This document shows positions 11,026 through 19,024 of a DNA stretch of 64,000 nucleotides, in pieces; position 1 is the first letter of the stretch, and each line of letters starts with the position of its first letter. Origin of the DNA: Streptococcus oralis (GTDB taxonomy: Bacteria; Bacillota; Bacilli; Lactobacillales; Streptococcaceae). The notes under the pieces are model-generated. The model did no database searches. It was not told where the DNA came from and saw only the letters and a list, made by a program, of their open reading frames with translations. The DNA is taken from assembly GCF_024399415.1 (NCBI RefSeq), contig NZ_CP029257.1, forward strand, positions 1,635,501 through 1,699,500, read 5' to 3'. Position numbers and translations under genes: made by a program.

Positions 11026-12033
11026 TTAAATCCACTCACCAGATGAAGCAAAGTTATAAACTTTATCATCGATAGTTTGGCTACCTGTAACCATTGCTCC
11101 AGAGGAATTGAGATAATACCAGTTTCCATTTACTTTTGTCCAACCTGTCTTCATATCTCCATTACTTGCATTTAGGTAGTACCAAGTTGAACCATCTTTC
11201 ACCCAACCAGTTGCCATGGCTCCTGATGAACGAAGGTAGTACCACTTGTTACCAAGATATTGCCAGCCTGTTTTCATATCGCCATTTTCAGCATCTAAAT
11301 AGTACCAAGTTGAGCCTTCCTGATACCAGCCAGTTGTCATAGCTCCTGATGAACGGAGGTAGTACCATTTATTGCCAATTTGCTTCCAACCAGTTTGCAT
11401 GATACCAGTTTCTGGATCTAGATAGTACCAAGCTGAACCATCGTTTATCCAACCTGCACGTCTTTCACCACCAATATAGTTTTCTCCATTAATTTCCGTT
11501 TTAGCTAGATAATACCAATTAGACTGGTCATAAAGCCAACCTGTCTTTAAAGAATGATTTTGATTAAAGTAATAGTTCGTGTAAAAACTCTTCTCTTCTT
11601 TATCTTCCGGATTTGTACGTTTTTCACCATACTTTCTTCCAACACTGTCTTTAGTTTTAATCTCTAATGCTTTCCAACCAACAAACTCTTGTAGCACTCC
11701 ATTTTTATCGAAGTAGTACCACTCTGGCATTGGGGAACCTTCTAATCTTATGCCATTAGGGTAAGGACCAATTGTATATCCTTTAACTGGCATTGGAATG
11801 TATTGCCAACCAACAACCATTTCACCATTATAATCAAAATAATAGGTCTTGCCATCAATCACTCGCCAGTAGGTTTCTTTGAGGTCCCCCTTCTTGTAGT
11901 AGGTTCTACCATTTTCTTGGACAAATTGCCAGCCTTCCGAATCAGTATCATCCGCAAAAACGGTGCTTGTCACTAGCAAAGCAAAGAAAAAGACTGCGAG
12001 TAAAACTTGCATCATTTTTTTAACTATTTTCAT
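11026..12033 (-). CDS. Secreted choline-binding protein (CbpC/CbpJ/CbpF-like), copy 2
   Basis: A 335-residue protein with signal peptide MKIVKKMMQVLLAVFF...VFADD (cut near residue 28) and choline-binding repeats over the rest of its length. Repeats such as GWQYLGNKWYYLRSSGAMATG are almost identical in DNA to those of the next gene, so the pair is a tandem duplication subject to repeat exchange. The N-terminal half holds longer, diverged repeats with acidic or charged inserts (for example around KTKDSVGRKYGEKRT). This is the promoter-proximal gene of the pair, with a near-consensus promoter (TTGACA, 17 bp, TACAAT) and only 17 bases between its stop and the next start. Predicted role: surface display on phosphocholine. 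Enzymatic activity is not expected. Confidence 0.88.
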   Translation of the reverse strand: MKIVKKMMQVLLAVFFFALLVTSTVFADDTDSEGWQFVQENGRTYYKKGDLKETYWRVIDGKTYYFDYNGEMVVGWQYIPMPVKGYTIGPYPNGIRLEGSPMPEWYYFDKNGVLQEFVGWKALEIKTKDSVGRKYGEKRTNPEDKEEKSFYTNYYFNQNHSLKTGWLYDQSNWYYLAKTEINGENYIGGERRAGWINDGSAWYYLDPETGIMQTGWKQIGNKWYYLRSSGAMTTGWYQEGSTWYYLDAENGDMKTGWQYLGNKWYYLRSSGAMATGWVKDGSTWYYLNASNGDMKTGWTKVNGNWYYLNSSGAMVTGSQTIDDKVYNFASSGEWI

Positions 12034-12054
12034 TAGATCTTTCCTCCATAACTG

Positions 12055-12083
12055 ATTGTAGCAAAGACTTTACTGTATGTCAA
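12055..12083 (-). promoter_or_regulatory. Strong sigma-A promoter of the choline-binding protein pair
   Basis: On the minus strand TTGACA (12078-12083) and TACAAT (12055-12060) are separated by exactly 17 bp, 21 bases before the start codon of the first gene, with AGGAGG-like GGAGG between. Confidence 0.85.
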
Positions 12084-12100
12084 TATATAGAAACTTCTCA

Positions 12101-12130
12101 AAAAAAGCAGTTACACAACTGCAACTGCTT
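12101..12130 (-). terminator. Terminator after ritR
   Basis: Hairpin AGCAGTT / AACTGCT with a T run on the minus strand, immediately downstream of the ritR stop codon. Confidence 0.75.
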
Positions 12131-12132
12131 TT

Positions 12133-12822
12133 CTATTCTTGCATGGTATACCCAACACCACGCACGGTTTTAATGTAGCTTTTTTGACCTTTTACATCAA
12201 GCTTGCTACGTAGATAACGGATATAAACATCCACAATATTGGTTTCTGTCGCACTTTCGTACTTCCAAACACTTTCCAACAACTGCTCACGAGTCAAGAC
12301 CTTCTTGCTTCCCATGAGAGTGGCCAAAAGGTCATACTCACGGCGCGTCAGAGCAATCATCTCCTCGCCACGATAAACGGTATGATGTTCTACATCCATA
12401 CGCAAATTGCGGTAAGACGTTGGGACCTTCATCTGACTACAGTGTTGGTCGATAAAGTCCCGACCTCGGAAAATCGCTGAAATACGAGCCACCAGCTGAT
12501 CAATAATCACTGGCTTATAGATGTAAGAAACGGCGAAGCGCTGGATTGTCTCAATCTGGTCTTGCAATTCTTCGCGATGGTCCAAGACCATGATCACTGA
12601 AGCTGGTTTTGTCCGACTCAGCCTCTCTGCAAAATCCTGGGCCGTCATATCCCCCAGACGAGCATTCAGTAAAATCAAGTCATAATCCATCTGGAGAGCC
12701 ATGGAGAGGGCTTTTTGCCCCTCCTCGACCAGATCAACACGGTATTGCTCTTTTTGGAGTTCCAGACTGAGAAAATGAGCAAGATTTCGTTCTTTCTCAA
12801 GTAATAAAATCCGTTTCCCCAT
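12133..12822 (-). CDS. ritR: Orphan atypical response regulator RitR (aspartate-less receiver)
   Basis: A 229-residue OmpR-type regulator: receiver about 1-115, winged-helix DNA-binding domain about 135-229 (ALTRREYDLLATLMG, VDVYIRYLRSKLD, GVGYTMQE). The canonical phospho-acceptor aspartate is replaced by asparagine at residue 53 (LILLNARLGD). Counting places the only cysteine at residue 128, in the linker. Both are hallmarks of pneumococcal RitR, a repressor of iron uptake whose linker cysteine senses peroxide, so this protein is very probably redox- rather than phosphorylation-controlled. No histidine kinase gene is adjacent. It lies 11 bases downstream of gnd and is probably cotranscribed with it. 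Confidence 0.93.
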   Translation of the reverse strand: MGKRILLLEKERNLAHFLSLELQKEQYRVDLVEEGQKALSMALQMDYDLILLNARLGDMTAQDFAERLSRTKPASVIMVLDHREELQDQIETIQRFAVSYIYKPVIIDQLVARISAIFRGRDFIDQHCSQMKVPTSYRNLRMDVEHHTVYRGEEMIALTRREYDLLATLMGSKKVLTREQLLESVWKYESATETNIVDVYIRYLRSKLDVKGQKSYIKTVRGVGYTMQE

Positions 12823-12833
12823 GGCAGACCTAC

Positions 12834-14258
12834 TTATTTTTCGTCATACCAAGAGTAGTGGAATGTTCCTTCTTTGTCTTTACGTTGGTAAGTGTGGGCA
12901 CCAAAGTAGTCACGTTGTGCTTGAATCAAGTTAGCTGGAAGGTCAGCTGAACGGTAGCTATCAAAGTAAGTAATAGCTGCTGAGAAGGTTGGCACTGGTA
13001 CACCAGCTTGAACAGCAAGAGCTACGATATCACGCACTGCTTGTTGGTACTTAGCAGTAACATCCAAGAAGTACTCATCCAAGAGAAGGTTTGCAAGGTC
13101 TGCATCGCGGTTGTAGGCATCTGTAATCTTTTGCAAGAAACGAGAACGGATGATACAGCCATCACGCCAGATAGATGCGATGTCTGCAAATGGCAAGTTC
13201 CAGTTATTTTCTTTAGAAGCCACACGCAATTGAGCAAAACCTTGTGCGTATGAGATGATTTTTGAGAAGTAAAGCGCTTGACGAATCTTTTCGATCAACT
13301 CAGCCTTGTCACCTTCAAATTTGAAAGCAGCTGGTTTTGGAAGGACCTTGCTAGCATGTACACGCTCTTCTTTGTATGTAGAGATGTAACGCGCAAATAC
13401 TGACTCAGTGATGAGTGACAATGGCACACCAAGGTCAAGAGCTGATTGGCTAGTCCATTTACCAGTTCCTTTGTTTCCTGCAGCATCGAGGATGTAGTCT
13501 ACGATTGGTCCATCTTGACCTTCATCGTCTTTACGGCTCAAGATATCAGCTGTGATTTCGATCAAGTAGCTGTCCAATTCACCCTTGTTCCACTCAGTAA
13601 AGATTTCAGCCATGTCTTCTGCAGAAAGGCCAAGCAAGTGTTGCATCAAGTCATAGCTTTCTGCGATCAATTGCATATCACCATACTCGATACCGTTGTG
13701 GACCATTTTCACATAGTGACCAGCTCCATCAGGACCGATGTAAGTCACACATGGTTTGCCATCTTCTGGTGCTTTTGCTGAAATTTCTTCGAGAACATCC
13801 GCAACCAATTCGTAGGCTTCTTTTTGTCCACCAGGCATGATAGAAGGACCTTCAAGGGCACCTTTTTCACCACCAGAAACCCCAGTACCGATAAAGTTGA
13901 TGCCAGAGTTTGCCAATTCTTCATTACGACGGATGGTATCTTTGTAGAAAGTGTTTCCTCCGTCAATCAAGATATCACCCTTGTCAAGGTGGGGAAGAAG
14001 AGCTTGGATTGTAGCATCTGTACCAGGTCCTGCTTGAACCATGAGCATGATACGACGAGGTTTTTCGATTGAGTTTACAAAGCTTTCCACGTCATAGCTT
14101 GGCACAAAGTTCTTTTCAGGATGGCAAGCAATGACATCTTCTGTTTTTTCTTTACTACGGTTGTAAATGGCAACTGTATAACCACGAGATTCGATATTTA
14201 GGGCAAGGTTACGACCCATTACGGCCATACCAACGACACCAAAGTTAGCTTTTGTCAT
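12834..14258 (-). CDS. gnd: 6-phosphogluconate dehydrogenase (NADP-dependent, decarboxylating)
   Basis: The 474-residue protein is standard length. The N-terminal Rossmann fold ([15 protein letters not shown], residues 7-21) binds NADP. Catalytic-region signatures include [33 protein letters not shown] and [11 protein letters not shown]. The enzyme converts 6-phosphogluconate to ribulose 5-phosphate, the oxidative pentose-phosphate source of NADPH. The gnd-ritR pairing is conserved with pneumococcus and links NADPH supply with redox-controlled iron regulation. The ATG follows AAGAGGAGTGTCAC. Confidence 0.97.
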   Translation of the reverse strand: MTKANFGVVGMAVMGRNLALNIESRGYTVAIYNRSKEKTEDVIACHPEKNFVPSYDVESFVNSIEKPRRIMLMVQAGPGTDATIQALLPHLDKGDILIDGGNTFYKDTIRRNEELANSGINFIGTGVSGGEKGALEGPSIMPGGQKEAYELVADVLEEISAKAPEDGKPCVTYIGPDGAGHYVKMVHNGIEYGDMQLIAESYDLMQHLLGLSAEDMAEIFTEWNKGELDSYLIEITADILSRKDDEGQDGPIVDYILDAAGNKGTGKWTSQSALDLGVPLSLITESVFARYISTYKEERVHASKVLPKPAAFKFEGDKAELIEKIRQALYFSKIISYAQGFAQLRVASKENNWNLPFADIASIWRDGCIIRSRFLQKITDAYNRDADLANLLLDEYFLDVTAKYQQAVRDIVALAVQAGVPVPTFSAAITYFDSYRSADLPANLIQAQRDYFGAHTYQRKDKEGTFHYSWYDEK

Positions 14259-14333
14259 GTGACACTCCTCTTGTTTAATATGTTTTATTTTATCATTTTT
14301 ACCTATGAAAGGAAAGAATTTTGTAACGGAGTC

Positions 14334-15779
14334 CTAGTAGTCCAAGTCATCCGCATGACCAGAACCATTCCCTACAAAGTAACCCGTCTTACAGTTGAGG
14401 GTGAAGAGATAGGTTCCATCTGGTTTATAGAGGTTGTAATAACCATTTCCGTTTACGATATTGACACGTTCTAGGATATATTGATTTCCAGTGATATAGC
14501 CACGAGCACGTGATGTTGCTAGGACTTGTTCCAATACACCATCCGCAAACGTCCAAGCAGGGTTGTTGCTATCGTCTACAGCTGATTGGTTGTAGGGTAC
14601 ACGACTAGCACTTCTTTGAAGATTAACCCCATCGCCAGACAAACCACCATTTGTGTCTCTAGCTGGTGCCGTAGTGCTAGTTGAAGGTGTAGTGCTGCTC
14701 GCATTGCTTTCTGTAGCTGAACTTGAGCTTGCTTGACTCGTGCTAGAGCTCGAACTTGAGCTGGAAGCACTGGTTTGTTGACTCTTACCAAGACTAATGG
14801 CCTTATCCAAGAGTTTGTCTAGTTCTGTGTTCCCTGTCTTGATTTCTGTAAATTTAGCGTCTGCCTTGGCTTTCGCATTGGTATCCAAGACACCATCAGT
14901 GATTGCTGGGCTTTCAAAGAGGGCATTAACATCTTGAATGGCCTTGATTTGAGTTGCTAGGCTATCATATCTTGACTTAGCTAGTGTATAATCACGGCTA
15001 CCTTCTAACTTATCTAGCAAGGTTTTCAGTTGGCTCAATTTATCAAACTGGCTGTTTTTCAGAGCAGTCTTATTAGCATCTGTATAGAAAGTATCATAGA
15101 GATCATTGAAGTCTTTCAAAGCTGTTTGTGTCCCTTGATCATCCGAAGAGGCTGCTTGAGAAGACTGGATTTCTTGGTTTGAACGAGACACTTGACGGTA
15201 GACATAATATGTTCCAGCAAGCACAAGGATTGCAGCTACTACCGAAGCAATGATGATGACACCTTTCTTCTTAGAGCCTGTTTCAGGTTCTGTTTGAGCC
15301 GAACGTGATAGAGGTGTATAGGTCTCCTCTTCTTGTTCCTCATTTATTTCCTTGGGCTCTGTTTCTGTTAAAACGAGAGGCTCTATTTCAGCATTTTCTT
15401 CATCTTGAAGTGGGGGAACAAACTGAGTAGTCTCATCATTTTCTATCTCTTCAATAGATTCCTCAGCAACCATGTCTGAATTGTCTACCTGATCAGAAGG
15501 TTCACTTGATTCACGAACTTCTTGGATCATTTCCTCTAGGTTTTGAGTAGAAGCTAGCTCTTCTTTTTTAAACTGACGAGTTTCAAACTTGTCGGCTTCG
15601 ATTTCTTCACGGTGCTGTTTGATGTATTTGTCTAAGATACTGTCCTCAGGCAATACTCCTGCTTCGACCTCTTCATTCTTACGAATGACTTGACCAACAG
15701 TCAAGTCTTTTGCTTCATCAAAGTCGAATTGTGGTTCTTGATGTCCTTTTTTATGACGATCACGTCTTTTCTTACTCAT
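14334..15779 (-). CDS. mapZ: Mid-cell-anchored protein MapZ (LocZ), FtsZ-ring positioning
   Basis: A 481-residue bitopic protein. The cytoplasmic N-terminal part (1 to about 168) begins [13 protein letters not shown] and is rich in acidic residues, with the conserved [28 protein letters not shown] region that contacts FtsZ. One transmembrane helix (about 171-193, [20 protein letters not shown]) is followed by an extracellular helical domain, a serine-rich linker and a folded C-terminal peptidoglycan-binding domain ending near [10 protein letters not shown]. MapZ marks future division sites and is phosphorylated by StkP in pneumococcus. It lies just downstream of rlmL, as in pneumococcus. Confidence 0.93.
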   Translation of the reverse strand: MSKKRRDRHKKGHQEPQFDFDEAKDLTVGQVIRKNEEVEAGVLPEDSILDKYIKQHREEIEADKFETRQFKKEELASTQNLEEMIQEVRESSEPSDQVDNSDMVAEESIEEIENDETTQFVPPLQDEENAEIEPLVLTETEPKEINEEQEEETYTPLSRSAQTEPETGSKKKGVIIIASVVAAILVLAGTYYVYRQVSRSNQEIQSSQAASSDDQGTQTALKDFNDLYDTFYTDANKTALKNSQFDKLSQLKTLLDKLEGSRDYTLAKSRYDSLATQIKAIQDVNALFESPAITDGVLDTNAKAKADAKFTEIKTGNTELDKLLDKAISLGKSQQTSASSSSSSSSTSQASSSSATESNASSTTPSTSTTAPARDTNGGLSGDGVNLQRSASRVPYNQSAVDDSNNPAWTFADGVLEQVLATSRARGYITGNQYILERVNIVNGNGYYNLYKPDGTYLFTLNCKTGYFVGNGSGHADDLDY

Positions 15780-15791
15780 GAGTTCACCTTT

Positions 15792-16949
15792 CTATTTTAC
15801 CTCTTGGCGTTTGACACGCTGACCAAAGTATTGATACAAATCCACTTTTAAGGTCCCGTTATAGAGTTTTCGTTTTTTGTCAGCTGGACTTCCGTACTTG
15901 CTTTCAAAAGCTTCGTCACTCGTCAGGATAAACTTACTCCACGTTTTCAGTGGTGCAAAGACTTGTCCCATCTCAGCATAGAGCTTGGTAACTCCTGCAT
16001 CATCAGACAAACGTTCCCCATATGGTGGATTGGAAATGATAACGCCATTAATCTTGTCAGTGCGCAAGTCCTGTACCCGCATTTGCTTAAAGGTGATATC
16101 ACCTGCGACACCTGCTGCTTGAGCATTTGCCTTGGCAATTTCCACCATGCGAGCATCGATATCACAGCCCATAATATCCAGCTCGAGTTCACAATCAATT
16201 TTCTTAGCCGCCTCTGTGCGAACTTCTTGGATTAACCGATCGCTGACCCAGTTCCATTCTTCAAAAGCAAAGGAACGGCGAAGGCCTGGAGCCATCTTTC
16301 TAGCAATCATAGCCGCCTCGATACAGAAAGTTCCTGAACCACAGGTCGGATCAATCAAGGGCTTGTCTGGATACCAGTTAGAGAGTTGTAAAATGGCCGC
16401 CGCCATATTTTCCTTGATTGGCGCTCCACCCTTTTCCGTACGATAACCACGTTTAAAGAGACTGGATCCTGTCGTGTCAATCATGACAGTTGCCACATCT
16501 TTCAGGATAGATACCTCAATCTTAAACTCGGGACCAGTTTCCATCAAGGGAACTCCTTCTGGACGGGCATAGTGTTTTTGTAATTTCTTCACAACAGCCT
16601 TCTTAGAAATAGCCTGAACACTGGGTTCGTTGTGGAGTTTAGACTTGACACATTTTGCCTTTGATATCGGGAAACGTGCTCCTAGAGGGAGATAGTTTTC
16701 CCAATCTAGAGCAAAAACACCTTGAAAAAGCTCTTCAAAAGTCTTAGCTGGAAAACTTCCGACTACAATCTTGATGCGATCCGCCGCGCGAAGCCAAAGG
16801 TTGGTCTCAATGATTGCCTTCACATCTCCTTGAAAGCGAACACGCCCATTTTCAACCTGGCAATCATAACCAAGGTCTCGCACCTCACGTCCAACGACAG
16901 CCTCAAGACCCGCCGCAGCAGTTGCGATTAAATTAAATTGTTCTTTCAT
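15792..16949 (-). CDS. THUMP-domain rRNA (guanine-N2)-methyltransferase, RlmL/YpsC family
   Basis: A 385-residue protein with an N-terminal THUMP RNA-binding domain (about 45-160) and a Rossmann methyltransferase domain carrying the SAM-binding DPTCGSGTFCIEAAMIA segment and the N-P-P-Y catalytic motif (IISNPPYGERL). It corresponds to the firmicute YpsC family related to the N-terminal half of E. coli RlmL, which methylates G2445 of 23S rRNA. The nearest good ribosome-binding sequence (AAAGG) is 16 bases from the ATG, separated by the palindrome GTCTTGCAAGAC, an unusual spacing. The N-terminus itself looks canonical. Confidence 0.9.
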   Translation of the reverse strand: MKEQFNLIATAAAGLEAVVGREVRDLGYDCQVENGRVRFQGDVKAIIETNLWLRAADRIKIVVGSFPAKTFEELFQGVFALDWENYLPLGARFPISKAKCVKSKLHNEPSVQAISKKAVVKKLQKHYARPEGVPLMETGPEFKIEVSILKDVATVMIDTTGSSLFKRGYRTEKGGAPIKENMAAAILQLSNWYPDKPLIDPTCGSGTFCIEAAMIARKMAPGLRRSFAFEEWNWVSDRLIQEVRTEAAKKIDCELELDIMGCDIDARMVEIAKANAQAAGVAGDITFKQMRVQDLRTDKINGVIISNPPYGERLSDDAGVTKLYAEMGQVFAPLKTWSKFILTSDEAFESKYGSPADKKRKLYNGTLKVDLYQYFGQRVKRQEVK

Positions 16950-16982
16950 TTCTAGTCTTGCAAGACCTTTCTCTTGTTCACT

Positions 16983-17021
16983 TTAAAAAATGAGGTTGAG
17001 AAAGATTTCTCAGCCCCAACC
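16983..17021 (-). terminator. Terminator of RNase P RNA
   Basis: An inverted repeat containing TGAGAAA / TTTCTCA inside GGTT/AACC arms, followed by a T run on the minus strand, directly after the RNA 3' end. Confidence 0.75.
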
Positions 17022-17026
17022 TATAT

Positions 17027-17420
17027 GCAATTTTCTATAAGCCATGTTTTGTTCCAGAAGTGACTAGGACCACTTCCTTCGATAATCATCTGTCTACCGC
17101 TAACAGCATAAATCTGCTAGCAGTCAGAGTACTACGTTCGTTTCCGTGCACTCCATGCCCCGACCAAAATTTGGGTTGCTAGCTTGAGGGGTTTACCGCG
17201 TTCCACTCTCTCTGTTTCCAGAAAGACTCCGTCACTGTGGCACTTTCAAGCCTATTCTGACCTATCCGAAGACTTAGTCATTTCGACTGCCGTAACGATT
17301 TCTCGTCCCTAGGCTTATGGATTCGCCTAGCACAAACACTACAGGCATCACAGCCTGTGCTAGCATGGACTTTCCTCATGAAAAGAGAACCTCTTCACGC
17401 GATTATCCAAAAATTGCACT
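17027..17420 (-). ncRNA. rnpB: RNase P RNA (class B), catalytic subunit for tRNA 5' maturation
   Basis: Read on the minus strand, the segment has the hallmarks of firmicute RNase P RNA. These are the 5' GGATAATCGCGTGAAGAGG start, the conserved GAGGAAAGTCCATGCTAGC (CR-I), the ACGGCAGT and GAAACGAACGTAG-type regions, and a 3' strand (AGAAAATTGC) that pairs with the 5' GCAATTTTTGG to close helix P1. Length near 394 nt is normal. It lies between gpsB and rlmL, as in pneumococcus. End positions are placed from the P1 pairing and could be off by several bases. Confidence 0.93.
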
Positions 17421-17433
17421 CATTCCTTAGTCA

Positions 17434-17439
17434 ATTATA
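17434..17439 (-). promoter_or_regulatory. Likely -10 box of rnpB, overlapping the gpsB stop codon
   Basis: TATAAT on the minus strand sits 13-14 bases before the inferred RNA 5' end and overlaps the last codons of gpsB. No good -35 box is seen, so the call rests on position. Confidence 0.45.
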
Positions 17440-17764
17440 AATCTTGGTTGTCTAAGATTTGCTTACCAAATACTTCTTTTTCGAGACGATTTAAGCGTTT
17501 CAAAATATCAAAGTTTGTCATTGAGGTAGAAGCTGTTACTTCAATAGAGTCTGGTTGAGTTGGCGCTACCTGTGGTTTATGAGATAATTCTTCCTTCAAA
17601 TCAGCAATCTCTTGACGAAGGGATTTGACCAAAGCTGCGTAGGTTTCATAATCCTTAATCACATCATCTAGGAATTCATCTACCTCTGCTTTGCTGTATC
17701 CACGTACTTCACGTCCAAATTCTTGTTCAAAAATATCTTTCGCTGAAAATATAATACTTGCCAT
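17435..17764 (-). CDS. gpsB: Cell-division regulator GpsB
   Basis: Start taken at [16 protein letters not shown] (17762-17764), with GGAG six bases upstream, giving 109 residues, the pneumococcal GpsB length. The N-terminal DivIVA-like domain contains [24 protein letters not shown], followed by a coiled coil to about residue 70. The C-terminal trimerising helix contains [19 protein letters not shown]. GpsB coordinates septal and peripheral peptidoglycan synthesis and StkP activity, and binds PBP cytoplasmic tails. pbp1A lies about 1.2 kb away. Promoter TTGATT, 18 bp, TATAAT is upstream. Confidence 0.95.
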   Translation of the reverse strand: MASIIFSAKDIFEQEFGREVRGYSKAEVDEFLDDVIKDYETYAALVKSLRQEIADLKEELSHKPQVAPTQPDSIEVTASTSMTNFDILKRLNRLEKEVFGKQILDNQDL

Positions 17765-17793
17765 GTCTCTCTCCATTCTGGGTTACTAGTATT

Positions 17794-17823
17794 ATTATAT
17801 AAAAAAAGACAAGTAAAAATCAA
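17794..17823 (-). promoter_or_regulatory. Promoter of gpsB
   Basis: TTGATT (17818-17823) and TATAAT (17794-17799) on the minus strand with an 18-bp spacer, about 30 bases before the gpsB start. Confidence 0.6.
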
Positions 17824-17833
17824 GGTCAAAGGC

Positions 17834-18361
17834 TTACTTTTCAGAAAAATTTTCTACTATTTCATTCAAGTCCTCAAATGTTAATCTTCTTGTAACATAG
17901 TCCGCTTGATTTTTCATCATTTGGTAAAAATATCGTAACTTGGTTTCCTTTTCTTCGTCGTAAAAAAGATAGCAAGTATCTGTATTCTCCAGCAGAAATT
18001 TCTGATAATCACGCAGTTGCCCCTTGTGCTCATATTGTGGATAGGCATATTTGACAAAGTCAACCTGCTTGAACTCACTCAATTTCGCTTGATTTGCTTC
18101 ATTCCAATTACTGCCATGGGTTTCAAAATCAAAAATGGTCGCCAGCTGAAATCCATAGTCTGCTTTCATGTCTTTCGCCACCTGAAGCGCCCAGTACTCA
18201 AAGCCCAAGGTCCCTGTAAAGACAAGCCAGTTCACCCCATCCTCTGCTAGACGTTCCAGGTCTCTCCGAATGGCTGTTTTGATAATATCAACGCGAATAT
18301 CCTTGTCATTAAAGAGACCAAGGTCGAAGGCTGAATAGCCTAAAATCAAGGCTGATGTCAT
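17834..18361 (-). CDS. DUF1273 / YpsA-like SLOG-superfamily protein
   Basis: Start taken at [15 protein letters not shown] (18359-18361), behind AAAGGG, giving 175 residues. The longer upstream frame would cross the recU promoter. The protein belongs to the DUF1273/YpsA family with an N-terminal LILGYS Rossmann-like motif, [22 protein letters not shown] in the nucleotide-binding region and [14 protein letters not shown] near the C-terminus. Bacillus YpsA affects cell division; the molecular activity is unknown. The recU-DUF1273-gpsB arrangement is conserved in streptococci, which supports a division-related role. Confidence 0.88.
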   Translation of the reverse strand: MTSALILGYSAFDLGLFNDKDIRVDIIKTAIRRDLERLAEDGVNWLVFTGTLGFEYWALQVAKDMKADYGFQLATIFDFETHGSNWNEANQAKLSEFKQVDFVKYAYPQYEHKGQLRDYQKFLLENTDTCYLFYDEEKETKLRYFYQMMKNQADYVTRRLTFEDLNEIVENFSEK

Positions 18362-18386
18362 TTTTAACCCTTTCTTTGTAAATTTA

Positions 18387-18395
18387 TGATATAAT
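18387..18395 (+). promoter_or_regulatory. Extended -10 promoter of recU-pbp1A
   Basis: TGA followed by TATAAT (18390-18395), an extended -10, lies 32 bases before the recU ATG. It faces the divergent DUF1273 gene, whose start is 25 bases away. Confidence 0.65.
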
Positions 18396-18427
18396 AGAGT
18401 GATGTTATTGTACCAATAAGGAGAATT

Positions 18428-19024
18428 ATGGTCAACTATCCACATAAAATTTCATCTCAAAAGAGGCAAGCACCCCTGTCACAAACTAAAAATTTCGCAA
18501 ATCGGGGAATGTCTTTTGAAAAGATGATCAATGCTACGAACGACTACTATTTGTCGCATGGGTTAGCTGTTATTCATAAGAAACCGACTCCCATCCAAAT
18601 CGTACGTGTCGACTATCCCCAACGAAGTCGTGCCAAGATCGTTGAAGCCTACTTTAGACAAGCCTCAACTACTGACTATTCAGGGGTTTATGATGGATAC
18701 TACATCGACTTTGAAGCAAAGGAAACCAGGCAAAAACATGCGATACCGATGAAGAATTTTCATCTCCATCAGATCCAGCATATGGAACAAGTCCTTGCCC
18801 AGCAAGGAATCTGCTTTGTACTCCTTCACTTTTCTTCTCAGCAAGAAACCTACTTATTGCCGGCTATTGACCTCATCCGTTTCTATCATCAAGATAAGGG
18901 ACAGAAGTCAATGCCACTTGGATATATTCGAGAAAATGGATATAGGATTGAGCCTGGTGCCTTTCCTCAAATTCCCTACCTCGACATTATCAAAGAACAT
19001 TTACTAGGTGGTAAAACAAGATGA
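18428..19024 (+). CDS. recU: Holliday junction resolvase RecU
   Basis: The 198-residue protein has normal length. The family start VNYPHKI...[17 protein letters not shown] is followed by the PD-(D/E)XK nuclease core ([20 protein letters not shown], acidic catalytic residues) and a C-terminal [11 protein letters not shown] tail. RecU resolves recombination intermediates and helps chromosome segregation. The ATG follows AAGGAGAATT. The stop overlaps the pbp1A start by four bases, the conserved recU-pbp1A coupling of gram-positive cocci. Confidence 0.96.
   Translation: MVNYPHKISSQKRQAPLSQTKNFANRGMSFEKMINATNDYYLSHGLAVIHKKPTPIQIVRVDYPQRSRAKIVEAYFRQASTTDYSGVYDGYYIDFEAKETRQKHAIPMKNFHLHQIQHMEQVLAQQGICFVLLHFSSQQETYLLPAIDLIRFYHQDKGQKSMPLGYIRENGYRIEPGAFPQIPYLDIIKEHLLGGKTR

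Noticed and set aside
10100..11420. Repeated about 60-bp blocks considered as intergenic repeats
   Set aside because: They encode choline-binding modules in frame within two secreted proteins.
17027..17420. Whether the gene-free stretch between the rRNA methyltransferase gene and gpsB held a riboswitch or tRNA
   Set aside because: The conserved sequence blocks and P1 pairing are those of RNase P RNA; no tRNA-like fold was seen here or elsewhere in the window.
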